A stretch of 64,000 nucleotides of DNA from Agrypnia vestita (GCA_016648135.1 JADDOH010000469.1:163386-227385); one strand, 5' to 3'; positions 10,534 to 21,559 are shown, counted from the stretch's first letter. Translations and numbers: made by a program. The notes: a model not told the origin generated them from the sequence alone.

Positions 10534-13500
10534 CTGAAACACGTCATAAAAGAAAATTAAATACTTATCTACAAATGAATATTTGATTAAACGTTCTTTT
10601 TGATCACTGATTAATAATTCCCACATATACAAGATAATTGAACAATTTACACGTGATTGTAAAGTTTGGCCTAATTTATTGTTATATAATTATAAATTAA
10701 ATTATATCTGGGATACAAAGGCAAACGCAGTAATATAAAAAAAAATGTAAAATGGTCTCAAAGAGGCTGGGATACAATTCCTGTGGATTAATTTTCGTGT
10801 GGTTATTAGAAATCAATGATTTATTCAAATAAACTACAATCGAAAACTGCATTTCCTATTTAGGCCTTATTTATTTGATAATGTTTTCGAAAATTAGGTT
10901 CAACGAATTAAATTCTGTAAACTAAGCGGGGTGGCCATTTAAAATAAATTTTATATAAAAAATCGTTCGTCTTTAAATATAAATAAATATCGTATCTTAA
11001 ATTGTTTTTGTTTTATTTTATTTTAAAATCGTTTTATTTTATTTTAAAATCGTATTGTTCTTATTGAAAAACCCTTTGTTATTTCAATTGTATAATATCT
11101 CATATAATTTTCGATTATCCTACTTTCATCCCTCCTTCAAATATTACATTACATTTCGGTTGCGAGCTAATTTTTATCATACCTGTGTTATAGTATATTG
11201 CATTTTTTTTAAATGTATGTGAATTCAAATTATTTCTCGTTATTTAGCACACGTTGGATATTATTTTGTTTATGGAACTATTAATATATTTTAGCAACTA
11301 TGATATCATGTTATACTAATAGAACTTACATAATTGCAGCTAAAAACAGGTTTTATAATATTTCCATTTCTATTTTATATAAATAGCAAACTAGTAATAA
11401 TTAAATCAATACAATTTAATATAATATTTTTTAGTTATAAGTAATACTCTTACTATTTAATAACAAAGAACATTAAAAAATGTTTTTTTTTTAAACTTTT
11501 TTCGTCATCACGTATTTGGATCTAACTTCACATGGGTTGCGTCACGAGAGATAAGTCTCGTAGAAATATAATGGAGTTGAAACTTCTGGAGATTAGATTC
11601 ATACATTGTTTGGTGACGATTCTAAATCTCCAAGAAAATTTTAATATAAATAATAAGAATGTACTTCGTTTTCATCACTAATTTGTTAATATCAACATGT
11701 TTCGGGGCCAATAGTGCCTTCATCAAGATACATCGTATACTAAAAATTAAAAATCAAAATTCGATATAAAGACGATAACAAAATAAAAATAAAAATATAT
11801 GGGAGATGAACAGATAATTAAGTACTAATACGAAAACATTTTTCAACGAGAACTTTTTGTAAAAAGAACTTGGTTATTAATAATATTCAGTATACCATAA
11901 ATACTTGTATTTATTTCCAAAATTTCTTATTTATCCAACAGTAGTCCTATGTAATTTGTTAACCCTTATTAATATCAAAAGAACTATCAATTTCCTAAAT
12001 TATCCATTCCATAAATGTTCCTTAACTCTAATATCAAAACATTTAATCCCCAATCTTTTTAAATATCATCCTTATCTTTATTGTCGCAAAAATATTTGAA
12101 AAAATTGTAAAAAAAGCAAATTATGCAATACATTGAAATTAATAAAATACTGAGTCATAATCAGATGCTGAGGCATAACCATTGCCAAACTAACTTCATC
12201 AATATATAATGCTTTAGATAAGAAAAATAAATGCCTAGGTATTTTCATTGACATGCGTAAGGCCTTTGATAATATTTTGCGCTCAAAATTAATTGATAAG
12301 CTGAATGACATTGGATGTTGGCTGCAAACCTCTCATATTATTTATTATATAATTTTTAAATTATTTATTAGAACATTGCCTCGAAACATGTCGATATTTT
12401 CAACAAATTAGTGGTGAAAACTAAGTATAATCTTATTAATCATATTTAATAATGTTACCACAAATTCATTCGGTTTTATTGAAAGGAAAAAAAACCTAAA
12501 TACATCTTATTGTCGTTAAAAATACATTTATGCTTACGTGAAAAGTGACTCCGTGCTTATAAATGATGGAAGGTATGAATTTTGCCGGTAGCTTGGATTC
12601 CCACCTGCAGCAACCTCGCACAGGAGTCTCGGGACGCATTGCTGGTCATCATGTTTGGCTATGGAGTTCAGAGCATTCATCAAATTTCCAAAAGGACCTT
12701 GATCTGCAAACGGGTTGATTCCAGGACCTTGCGGGTAGTTTCCCTGGAGGTAAGGGTTTTGGGGATAAGGAGGATATGGATATTGAGGATAGTTTTGAGG
12801 ATAAACAGGATTTAAACCACCTTCAATATAGCCTCCTGGAATATTTTGAGGATAATTCCCCTGATTCGGGGGATAATTTTGAAGGTATGGATCTAGTGGG
12901 TCTTGTGAAATAGGAATAGGTCGTCGATATTTATTTGGTCGCTTTTTTGGTCTTCTCTTCCTGAGTGGTCTATAAAAAGGTCCTTGATCGAGGTTTTCTT
13001 GTCCTTGTTGATAGTACTGCCCGCTTTGCGTATACTGGGGTCTGTTAAAGTCGATGTTGCTACCCTGGTTGTTTGGGCCAGGATTATAGTATTGATTTAA
13101 ATTGGGATCAACATTTTGATTAAAATTCTGGTCATCTACATAATTAGGATCATTCTGGTGTGAATTCTGGTTTGAATTCAGGTTAGAATTCTCATCATTC
13201 TCGTACAATGAATCATCGTAATCGTTACTTGGAAATCTAAGTCGTGGTATTACTTCCTGACTGGCTAATCTTGAAAGATATCTGTAAAAAGGTAAGTTGC
13301 TGGGTACATATTTTTGTTCAATATACAGGTGTTTGAGATCATGTCAAAATACAATAAAATTTGTCTTTTTTGGTACTATCAAAAAAATTAAACATAAAAA
13401 AATGGTTACGCTTTTGAGCTTTTGAGTATTGGAGCCTCTTCATAACAAACATTTAAGATTCTTAAATTTGAAGCAATGAAATTGTGATTGGATATTTTAA

Positions 13501-16183
13501 ATTTTCAAATAGGATGAATTTTATATTTCTGTGGGCGAGTGAGTTAAAAAATTCAGGATTTCAGGAGGGTCAAAACAAAATTTGTGAATTTCGTTTGTTT
13601 GTGAAAAATGTCTTAAAGCCTTTCTTATTTTTATCAAATTTTTGCACCAATAGTTTTGTTTTTTACACAAGAACGTTGAACCAAGTTGACTAATGTCGTT
13701 GTTTCTTGCCAAATTTTTCAAATAATTTATCATTGCATTCGTTCATTTTCAAAAACTTAAAAACAGTCGCATTTTACTTTATTTTCTGACTCATCTAATT
13801 TTTCCTCGCTAGATATGTATCTAAAGAACAACTTTGCATACTTAACTAAAAACTCGATTTTATTGACTCATTCGGTTGTAGCTTCGCCCACAGATTTAAC
13901 AACATTTAAATATATTTTATCTCAAAAACTCAAATTTATTTTATCGTAAACCCGTTTCATAATTTTTATATTGCTCTAAAAGTAGAACTAGTATTATGAA
14001 ATCGATTCTTTTTAAAAAATACAACACCTAATTGGTGATTAAATACAATGTTCATTGTTCATTCTTGTATAATGTTTATTTTATTGTGTGTGGGATGAAA
14101 ACTTTTACAGTTTTTTTTATATAATTGTATTTTTATATGCATAAGAAGGACTGCGGACATCTCTAGAATAACCCCTTTAAATATATGGAAAGTCTCAACT
14201 CGGAACATATATAAAACATAAAGAAAATTGATAATGTGTGGATGTTCTTACGATGGAATTGGTGAACGTTGCATGATCACATAAGCTAGCCAAAAACACA
14301 AAGCCCTGGGCCACCGTATAAAAGACTCCCATACACGTTTTTCATATGAATTTTAAATTTCTTCATCTCTGTGAGACTTCTATAACTTATCTTTAATATT
14401 TAAATTAACAGATTAAGACAATCCCTGACAAATTTATTAATGCGCACACTGACGTAACAAATACTGATGACGCTGGTTACCACTTTAGAGCTAAGGGTGC
14501 ATTTCTCAAGGGCGCAATGGGACGTTGGGAAACAGCCCTCAAACTTTCACCATAACTTCGCAAGATATCGCAGCCTCTCCGCGATGTTTGCAAAACTAAG
14601 AGTATTAAAAAATATAGTCTCTTTATAACTGAATATGTACATTAGTTCTTGCGGTACTCAGGGTCACTCTTATAAACTGCTTCGTTTAATTCAAAGTTGG
14701 TGTGGCATGGTGGTATTCACCTCATAATCGGACGCACCCTTTCTTTATAGTATAAAACTCTCGTGCAAAAAGCGGTATTATCGTGATAATTTTACATCAA
14801 AAGTTATTCTATCAAATTGTGCTATAGAAAGCTAAAATTTGGAAATATAAAATATTAGCGAAAATATCATTTATAAAATCTCAAGTATATGTAAATATAA
14901 AACATCAAATAAAAAAATAGCGAAAATATCAAATATTAAGTTGTGAAATGAAAATCAGTGAAGTGAAGTCATGGCTTTTTTTTAGCGAAATTTTAAATAA
15001 ATTAAATATTAATAATTATTATTAAGGAAATTTAAAATGAATTCAATTTAAATAAATAAAAATATTAGAGAAATTTAAAATAAATTATTTTAATAAATTA
15101 TTATTAAGTTCTGCGGGTTAACTATTTTTAGTGTGACAGCTGTTTCGGCTTGCAAGGCCATTATCAAACTGTTTGACTCAAGTCAACAAATTAAACACAA
15201 AACCATAAATAAATAATGAAGTCATGGCAATTTTTTCCTTCCAAAGGAATTGGTCGTTTTGTTATTTTCAGTTTGTTAATGGTTAAATTAGGTATGAACA
15301 ATTTTAACCGCAATCCAAAAATTAAAACTGTTTTTAGCATTTTTTAATGTTATTTGTAAAATGTAATCCAACTTCTTTTGTTCCCAAAACAGACCACTAA
15401 AATATATAAACATGAACCATCGTTTATATCTTAATATACGGTCTGGTTCTGATACGTTTGATTAATAAAATACTTAGGAGCTTGTAAATTTTGAAACAAT
15501 TATAAAAAAGTCAAATTAAATACACTTAAAAGTATAATGTCTTAGTAAATAAGTCACACTTTATCACCAAAAGACTTTTTACTTGAAAAAAACGCGGTTT
15601 GGAACGTAATATAAAAATAAAAACGACGCTTTTAGAAAATTGTTTACTGGAGGATTTCATTATTCAAGGATAAATACTTTAACTGCGTTATGAATATGTT
15701 CTTAGGTTTTCATGGCCACTCAGAATCTTCTGGTTTGGGTCTTCTGGGCTGGGATGATGGACCCTGCAATGGGATCCGAAACGTCGGCCAGAAAGGTCGT
15801 AATAACACGGATTACCCCAGAAGACCCAAACCAGAAGATGCAGTAAAATTTACACGAGGGGGGAAATACATCCGCTGTGATCCAATCCCTCGCGAAAAAA
15901 AGGAGTTTAGTTCATCTCTGTACAATTTTATACTCTGTGGTTCCTTAATGTATGAATTTTGAATTTTGTTTTACAAAAACTTGATTCTTTTTTTATTTTA
16001 TAGAATTATGCACTAAAAAGTCTCTAAAATATGATCAACTTACTGTATTAAGTCGTTCGCAGTATAAATACTCTTCTTGGTAGCATTATTTTTCAATTCG
16101 AACTGTTTTGACTCACTTACTTCGGCGTATATTTGATAACAACAACAAAACAACACCAGAACCGTACACAAATTGGAAACCAT
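9261..16183 (-). CDS. Gene 1: secreted Asn/Gln/Tyr/Pro-rich protein with four-cysteine domain, three exons
   Basis: Joining 16183-16044, 13281-12538 and 10533-9261 gives an uninterrupted frame of 718 codons plus TAG. The borders are GTAAGT/TTTTTACAG and GTAAGC/GTTTCAG, and both introns are phase 2. Residues 1-20 form a signal peptide (MVSNLCTVLVLFCCCYQIYA, cleavage after Ala20). Residues about 65-250 are rich in Asn, Gln, Tyr and Pro, with a basic cluster (LRKRRPKKRPNKYRR) near 153-167. Next come C262-x5-C268 (CVPRLLC), the second intron, a hydrophobic stretch (SPLLVFGRAALLG) and C327/C334 in CRYAYPECP. The tail of about 380 residues is low-complexity, hydrophilic and Tyr/Pro/Ser/Asp-rich. 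Secretion is well supported by the sequence. The cysteine framework and the YPxCP motif recall insect DM4/DM12 proteins, but I do not recognise a named orthologue. A role in extracellular matrix or cuticle is only a guess from composition. The start has good context (CAAAATGG) and lies about 50 bp after a TATA box. Confidence 0.85.
11699..11727 (-). ncRNA. Hammerhead-like core in gene 1 intron 2
   Basis: CTTGATGAAGGC-ACTATT-GGCCCCGAAAC, then ATGTTGATATTAACAAATTA and GTGATGAAAACGAAGTACAT. The same 3' flank follows a partial copy on the plus strand at 12373-12440. Confidence 0.45.
11890..12340 (+). mobile_element. Decayed LINE reverse transcriptase fragment in gene 1 intron 2
   Basis: The segment 12170-12310 reads TSSIYNALDKKNKCLGIFID then MRKAFDNILRSKLIDKLNDI. 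This is reverse transcriptase with the LDxxKAFDxVxHxxLLxKL motif, and the first catalytic aspartate is present. Upstream pieces (IFEKIVKKAN) fit the preceding RT block but are frameshifted. Confidence 0.7.
12538..13281 (-). CDS. Gene 1 exon 2 (N/Q/Y/P-rich region and first cysteine pair)
   Basis: This exon is 744 nt in phase 2/2. The acceptor is CCTTTTTACAG and the donor TTCAC|GTAAGC. The frame runs upstream of 13208 (YLSRLASQEVIPRLRFPSND), so the coding part is longer than a scan for start codons shows. It ends with CVPRLLCEVAAGG and 20 further residues. The apparent stop just after 12538 lies inside the intron. Confidence 0.85.
14165..14405. mobile_element. Copy of GTGATCACTTAAGCC repeat family in gene 1 intron 1
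   Basis: It contains GATAATGTGTGGATGTTCTT, GGAATTGGTGAACGTTGC, AGCCCTGGGCCACCGTATAA and CATCTCTGTGAGACTTCTAT. It is close to 42835-43020. Confidence 0.6.
15000..15180 (-). mobile_element. Retroelement 3' end, second ribozyme-like family
   Basis: On the minus strand TTTGATAATGGCCTTGCAAG then CCGAAACAGCTGT is followed by AGTTAACCCGCAGAACTTAA and repeated AATTTATTTTAAATTTC. A near-identical copy lies at 53585-53700. Confidence 0.5.
15475..15960. mobile_element. Repeat with 22-bp hairpin and internal stems
   Basis: CTTCTGGTTTGGGTCTTCTG (15728) pairs with CAGAAGACCCAAACCAGAAG (15817). Between the arms are three small stems: GGACCC/GGGATCC, CGGCC/GGTCG and GTAAT/ATTAC, with GATGATGG and CGAAACGTC around the first. 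The outer parts (TTTTGAAACAATTATAAAAA, TCTCTGTACAATTTTATACT) recur at 61575-61830. Confidence 0.55.
16044..16183 (-). CDS. Gene 1 exon 1 (signal peptide)
   Basis: This exon codes for 46 residues plus two bases of codon 47. It opens with ATG in the context CAAAATGG and encodes a hydrophobic leader with three consecutive cysteines, then EVSESKQFELKNNATKKS. The donor is CA|GTAAGT. The two leftover bases join the first base of exon 2 to make CAA (Gln). Confidence 0.8.
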
Positions 16184-16227
16184 TTTGACTGGTCCAACTA
16201 TTTATTATTATTATCAACAACTAATGT

Positions 16228-16236
16228 TTTTATATA
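16228..16236 (-). promoter_or_regulatory. Probable TATA box of gene 1
   Basis: On the minus strand TATATAAAA lies about 45-53 bases before the ATG at 16183. Initiation 25-30 bases downstream would give a 5' leader of about 20 bases. The surroundings are AT-rich, so a chance match is possible. Confidence 0.5.
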
Positions 16237-16266
16237 ATAATAAATTATCACTATGGGTTTAAGGAG

Positions 16267-16500
16267 ATGTTCTTATTGGCCAATGCGACCGGTGGACCGT
16301 TCACTTTAAATGTTGGCACGTTTGTGTATGGTGAACACGACGAGCCCCCACGTGATGGTGCCGGCACAATTGAGGTTAAGTCAGTGTCGCGAAGAGAGTT
16401 GGGAGAAAGTGAAGGTTGCGCGGTTCGAACGTCCGCTAGAAAAGTTGTTCATTGACAGATCAACCGAAACAAACCATATAAGCATCCCACTGAAACGTCA
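16267..16500. promoter_or_regulatory. GC-rich block upstream of gene 1
   Basis: About 230 bases just upstream of the gene 1 TATA box are much richer in G+C than their surroundings. They contain CACGTG-type E-boxes (for example CCCACGTGATGG near 16347) and several CpGs. Two short plus-strand reading frames cross it but neither resembles a known protein. I read it as a promoter-proximal regulatory region; a divergent exon is an alternative. Confidence 0.35.
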
Positions 16501-16544
16501 CTTAAGTAAAAAGTAATTAGCAATGTTAAGCATCGAGAAATTTT

Positions 16545-16885
16545 GTTTTACAAAATATTTTGAGTTTGTCCAAATTTTTAAGAACATAGTAATGAATTTT
16601 GACCCCAGGGACATCATTAAAGATGTGAGATTAATGATGAGAGATTAAACCTATCATAGATGTGTCATAGAGACGAAGTTATATTTTTTTGGGAAAGCAG
16701 GTATGGAAGTCTTTGGGTTACCATAGGGCTTACGAAAAAAAAATTTCAATCAAAAATAGTTAACGCAATAGTGACATCTGTTGTTAATTAAGGGGATTGA
16801 AAAAGCTTTGGATGCTAGTCATGCTAAGGATAATTAGAATATACATATGAAACAGGTTGTAAAATTTGGGTTTAGTGTGGAACAC
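16545..16885. mobile_element. Copy of GTGATCACTTAAGCC repeat family
   Basis: It contains ATTTTGAGTTTGTCCAAATT, GGTATGGAAGTCTTTGGGTT, AGGGCTTACG and TATGAAACAGGTTGTAAAAT, as in the other copies. The right part (AATAGTGACATCTGTTGTTAA) is shared with 58.3 kb. Confidence 0.6.
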
Positions 16886-17410
16886 TTAGGTGTTTAACAG
16901 GCGCGTGCAGTGGGAACATTAAAGACTTTTTTGTAAATATATTTTGAAAAAAAAAACGGAAATCAAATATTTATGCTACAGATTTTTATAATATATCAAA
17001 ATATGAATGCTATGATAACAATTATGATGGAAATATTACGAAATATATGTTGTATTCCGATTTTTTTTTCCAAATACGTTACGTAAAAGTCATGCTGCGA
17101 TGTTCCCACTGCACGCCCCTGGTGTTTAAGTAGCAATCATAATTTTGAATTTGCGAATCATATTTTGGTTATGGATCATTATTTTCATATTAATAAGGGT
17201 ATAAAATTTTGCATACAAATTATACTGAATTGTAGTTTGATAAATTAGAAATTTAAAAAATAAGAATAAGTGTCAACAACAAGTTAAATTTTATACACAA
17301 CCAGGTCTTTTTTGTAAATAAGTTATCTTTTAAATATGTTTTCATGTTAGTACTTAACTATTATTCTTTTACCTTTACTTGGCTTTTTAATTTCTTAGAA
17401 TACATTGTAT

Positions 17411-17545
17411 CTTGACGAAGGCCCTGACACATATTGATTATAGTTATTATTGATGATTGTCAGGGCCAAAAAACGGTGAAAACAAAGTACATTTTTATTA
17501 ATTACATAAATAATGTAACGACAAAATCATTTTGCTCTTTAAGAA
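17411..17545 (+). mobile_element. Retroelement 3' end with expanded hairpin
   Basis: CTTGACGAAGGCCCTGACA and TGTCAGGGCCAAAAAACGG form an extended stem in place of the short stem seen in related copies. Then come GTGAAAACAAAGTACATTTT and AAAATCATTTTGCTCTTT, the same terminal block as at 56.4 kb. Confidence 0.5.
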
Positions 17546-17683
17546 GGAATTATTTTCATGCTACTCACTATGAAAACTGTTTTAAATTTAAATTTATCAC
17601 TTTGATTGGTTTTAACAATTGAAGAACTTATGCATGATTTCATAGGCGTATGCAAATGCACGTTTTATAATTTGATTTTTTTT

Positions 17684-17901
17684 TCTGGCAATCGGCTATC
17701 GGGCAGTTGGCTTGTCGGGCAATCAGCTATCGGGCAGTTGGCTGTCGGGCAATCAGCTATTGGGCAGTTGGCTTGTCGGGCAATCAGCTATCGGGCAGTT
17801 GGCTGTCGGGCAATCAGCTATCGGGCAGTTGGCTGTCGGGCAATCAGCTATCGGGCAGTTGGCTGTCGGGCAATCAGCTATCGGGCAGTTGGCTGTCGGG
17901 T
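17684..17901 (+). repeat. GC-rich minisatellite, about seven 30-bp units
   Basis: The unit is two related 15-mers, TCGGGCAATCAGCTA and TCGGGCAGTTGGCTG, tandemly repeated with few changes. Because 30 is divisible by three and the unit lacks stops, all three plus frames stay open (for example SGNQLSGSWL repeating). I see no start context, splice sites or flanking coding sequence, so I treat it as a minisatellite. Confidence 0.85.
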
Positions 17902-18424
17902 GGTCATCCGGCACTTCCTACAAATAATATCATTGCAGTCTGATCATGTCTAACATTAAAACAGGCATATGATCCTACATTATTTTGCCGAGAGGTTATT
18001 GACACATACATTTTTTGCGAGACAAATAGCAGAGTTTAAGCGTGGGCGACAGCTTTCTTTTTCCTTGTACGTCCAAGATGACGTGTGACGAAAGTGAGTT
18101 GCGAATATGCGCTGACAAACATTACGTAGGCAGCTTGGATACTCCTAGGCTTGCATGGCGTCATCATTGCCGAGCGAATTCACGCCATAGTTAGCACCAT
18201 ACTCGTGATGCGCATTTAAACGAATTGCCAATATTTTTTTGAATTCACAATTGATTACTGCAAACGTAATCAAAATACATAATTACATGTTTATTTAATT
18301 CATTGGTTCACAGCAATTTGGAATTTGGTTGTGTCATTTGGTCACCTCATTATATAACTTACAAAAATATGAAAAAACTTATAAATTTCTTCGCATGCTT
18401 ACATTTAATCTGGGCAGAACTTTA

Positions 18425-18520
18425 ATATCTTATCTTATATATATATATATATATATCTTATCGAGAGCACTTTAATATCTTATCTTATATATATATCTTA
18501 TCAAGAGCACTTAGAATATT
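18425..18520. repeat. Direct duplication with (TA)n core
   Basis: CTTTAATATCTTATCTTATA plus (TA)n, CTTATCGAGAGCA, then the same again with CTTATCAAGAGCA. Confidence 0.8.
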
Positions 18521-18717
18521 TTCATGTAGACAAATTGGAAATTAGAAGACTAATTGCTGAGTTAATTAATATACCTATAAAATATAACACATGGGAATAT
18601 TGATGCAGAATTTTGTATCGAAAACAAAACATTGAATGTTCCTAGTCGCCGACTTAGGACATATGCAATAGTCTAGAGACTAGAAGGAATGTGTATTTGA
18701 TTACACATTTTTATTGA

Positions 18718-19066
18718 TTGTTGCGCGGTATGATCGATAATCCTGAAATTATGCAGAGCATTGGTTTGTATATTCCTGATAATTACATTAGATTGTTTCA
18801 CATTACAATATACAGGACCAACCTGTCGATGGTTATGCCTATTGGAAGAGCCACAGCTATGCTGAACAAAATCGCTTTGGGTATTGATATATTCCATGTG
18901 TCTGAGGGGGTTTTCCGAAGCGTTTCTCCTACACCTTTGACCAGATTTTATGTTATTTTAAATTTATTAAATATTTTTATTTTGATATATACTTCCTAAT
19001 ATGTATGCCTTAGATATTTTGTTTGTAATGTACATATTATCAAATAAATTGAATTGAATTGAATAT
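18718..19066 (+). mobile_element. LINE 3' end with (TTGAA)n tail
   Basis: The plus strand ends its coding part with YRTNLSMVMPIGRATAMLNK then IALGIDIFHVSEGVFRS, resembling the last residues of a non-LTR ORF2. About 110 bases later the sequence ends in AAATTGAATTGAATTGAAT. Such a short tandem tail is typical of some LINE 3' ends. Confidence 0.6.
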
Positions 19067-19514
19067 ATAATACATTTTCCCTTTCAACTTATAATAGTAA
19101 TATGATATAATATAATAGTAATAATTATAATACTCTAACTCTATATCTAGAATGTCGAGGTCATACAACAAAATAGAAAATAACCAGAACGTCCTCATTG
19201 ACGTATTCCATGACAGTTTCCACGATTTTAAGAGTAATATTACCAAATTTGCGAAATTAGCTATTTAGTCTCTTTATTCAATCTCACTCTCACTTCCTTG
19301 TATATGTTTTACCCTTTACTTGTATCTCTATATTTGGTGTGATGAAAAGTATTTAAACTAATTGTATTATTTATATCATGTTATGTGTTTTACATTGTTT
19401 GTAAACCATTAAAAAAAAATCTCTGTGTAACAATGTTCATCACTATTTCTACCAAGACGCCAGATGGCTCTGTTTTCACAACCTTAACTTGCGGCCTAAA
19501 TACACATATATTAA

Positions 19515-20494
19515 CCCTAGAAGCCTAATCTATCTCGGAGGTACATAAAGCCTTAACATACGTCTCAGAGGCGTACATTTATAAATGACAACCTGTAGGC
19601 TAAAATATATCTATTTATGTCATATTTTTCGAAGGAAGTTTAAGGTTGGGATATTAACTAATAATTAAACACAGATTTATCAATAAAAACTATAATCACA
19701 GTTATTATTACAACAAAATAAAAAATTACGCTTATATTCAAACAAAAAAGTCAACTTCTCAGAAATCAACTGAAACATATATTTTTTTTAAATAATCTAA
19801 TATTTTTTTAGCATTAATTACTTATTCTTAGGACATACATTAAAAGTAATCAGATTTTTAATGACTAGCTATAATTTAAGCCCAATCTACACAGACATCA
19901 ACTTTGTGTTCGCAACATACTGACTTTTTGCACTTAAAGCACACTAATTTTTACATTCTCTTTTTTTTGTAAGAGCAAAAAGCGCATTATTTACGTTTTT
20001 TGGGCTCAGGTTCTCCTATCTGAAGTTGATTACACATGCAGCATTCTTGTAAAGGGAAAACCTCTTCAGTAACATAATTATTCTCATCTTCGCTTTCAAC
20101 GTCGTCCACAAACTGGTTGTACTCGTCTTCAGAAGCTGATTCTCCTAGAAAAGGCGGCCGAAATATCGTCACTGTGTAATCTATAAGACCGCGACATATT
20201 TATATCTGAAACAATGCCGAGATAAACATAAAATGTACAAAAAACTAACGAAAGTAAAATCACACAATCTTAGTCCAAAGTTACACAAAGCTTAAACATA
20301 CGTCTCGCAGGCGTGTTGTACGTCAATAAGTAAAAAATGGCGGGACTTACCTTACCGACACAGGCATCACCGGCAAGCTCCCGTGGGCTAATGAGTTGGT
20401 TAAACAGCATGTGGCGCTAACTTCACCCGTTAGAAAGAGATAGAGAATTTTCGATTTCGTGTACGCCTCGCAGGCGTAGATTAGGCTTCTAGGG
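19515..20494 (-). mobile_element. Decayed piggyBac-type element with TTAA target sites
   Basis: Inverted ends CCCTAGAAGCCTAATCTA and its complement are each bordered by TTAA (19511-19514 and 20495-20498), the piggyBac target. The subterminal motif CTCxGAGGCGTAC is also inverted. Inside, on the minus strand, two pieces of transposase remain: an acidic N-terminal piece and the C-terminal cysteine-rich domain. Most of the catalytic core is missing, so it is non-autonomous. Confidence 0.85.
19890..20172 (-). pseudogene. piggyBac transposase remnant
   Basis: The piece from 20172 reads MTIFRPPFLGESASEDEYNQ and an acidic stretch, then QIGEPEPKKRK and a stop. Past the stop the same frame continues with CAFCSYKKKRM, a second stop, CFKCKKSVCCEHKVDVCVDW and the end. 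The C-x2-C ... C-x2-C ... C-x-H ... C layout is the C-terminal zinc-binding domain of piggyBac transposases. The length is a small fraction of a normal transposase (about 570 residues), so the central part was deleted. Confidence 0.8.
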
Positions 20495-20548
20495 TTAAAA
20501 GCACGTCGTTTTTGGCAGTTAATAGCTAGTAATGATTATAAGTAACGT

Positions 20549-20720
20549 ACAATGAGGGCAGACCCACCGCTTACCCAGGACCGTTTTACAGGCAAAAGCT
20601 CCAATATCGGTCCTACTCATTCGCCGCCAGGTTGACATTTTTTAATGCTAAAGGCAACCGTGCAATCCAGCATTGCAGGGCAGAGTTGGGCCGCACGGCT
20701 GCTAATTTTGCCCTCATTGT
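20549..20720. mobile_element. 172-bp GC-rich MITE with 12-bp inverted ends
   Basis: The ends are ACAATGAGGGCA and TGCCCTCATTGT. The interior is near 50% G+C, unlike its surroundings. No coding capacity. A target duplication is not clear, although ACG lies 2-3 bases outside both ends. Confidence 0.5.
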
Positions 20721-21317
20721 CCCGTCAGTTCACTTCTTTATTTAAAAATATATATATATATACATAAACCACCAATATATTTAAATACAGTAAGCACTAA
20801 CATGACGTATAAACATATACAAAATACAAAGTATATAATAACAAAATATAAAATAATAACATAATATAAGTAACAGTAATATAAGTCAAGATTTGCTTTT
20901 CAGTGAAATATAGGGTCGTATGAAATATCCATTTCATTTAACACATAAACATCTGGGTTATTATCACAGTTTTTATTTTATTACTTAAAAAATATAAAAT
21001 TAAATTGCAAATCGAAGCAGATACTAGACATGTTTTCACTTACCTACGTGTTTTCGCCACCTCGCTGTGAAAGTTCGAGGTGCACCCACACATCGCAAAT
21101 GACGTCTGCATTATTTGTTACGACATACGCATTCCGCCGTATTCTGAAAACTGCAATATTGGGATTGTTATCACAACACTTAATAGACGAGAAAAAAATA
21201 CGAGACGAGGTAGGTCAGTGTTTGTTTCTTTCTTTCTTGAGAGAGAGGAGAAACTGAAAGAAATGAACACCGACGTAAACACAGAAGAAGAAGCTTTGTA
21301 CATTATGGTTATCCGTC

Positions 21318-21554
21318 AAACTAAGAAAGATATATGATGCAAGTGTTGACGGCGCCAGAAAGAGAGGGCGACCACGGAAGACGTGGCATGACCAGATTAA
21401 CCAGATACTGGAAGATGGTCCTGTTAGAAGCCTGAACAACCGTCGAGCTTGCATGCGAAGATGTATGAATGTAGACGAAGCGAAAGTTGTATGTCAGGAC
21501 AGAAGAGTATGGCGCTCTATCCTCTGTGCCTACCCCCGCGGGGAAACGGCGTGA
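21318..21554 (+). mobile_element. LINE ORF2 C-terminal fragment (RKTWHDQINQI lineage), copy 1
   Basis: The open frame reads LRKIYDASVDGARKRGRPRK, TWHDQINQILEDGPVRSLNN, RRACMRRCMNVDEAKVVCQD and RRVWRSILCAYPRGETA stop. Copies of the same family lie at 49257-49405 (+) and 54377-54990 (-). Confidence 0.8.
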
Positions 21555-21559
21555 TGGTA

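Noticed and set aside
17606..17953. 115-codon frame across the minisatellite
   Set aside because: Openness follows from a 30-bp unit without stops; no start context, splice signals or flanking coding sequence.
18079..18095. Candidate first exon ATGACGTGTGACGAAA|GTGAGT
   Set aside because: Only five codons, and no matching downstream acceptor with coding sequence was found.
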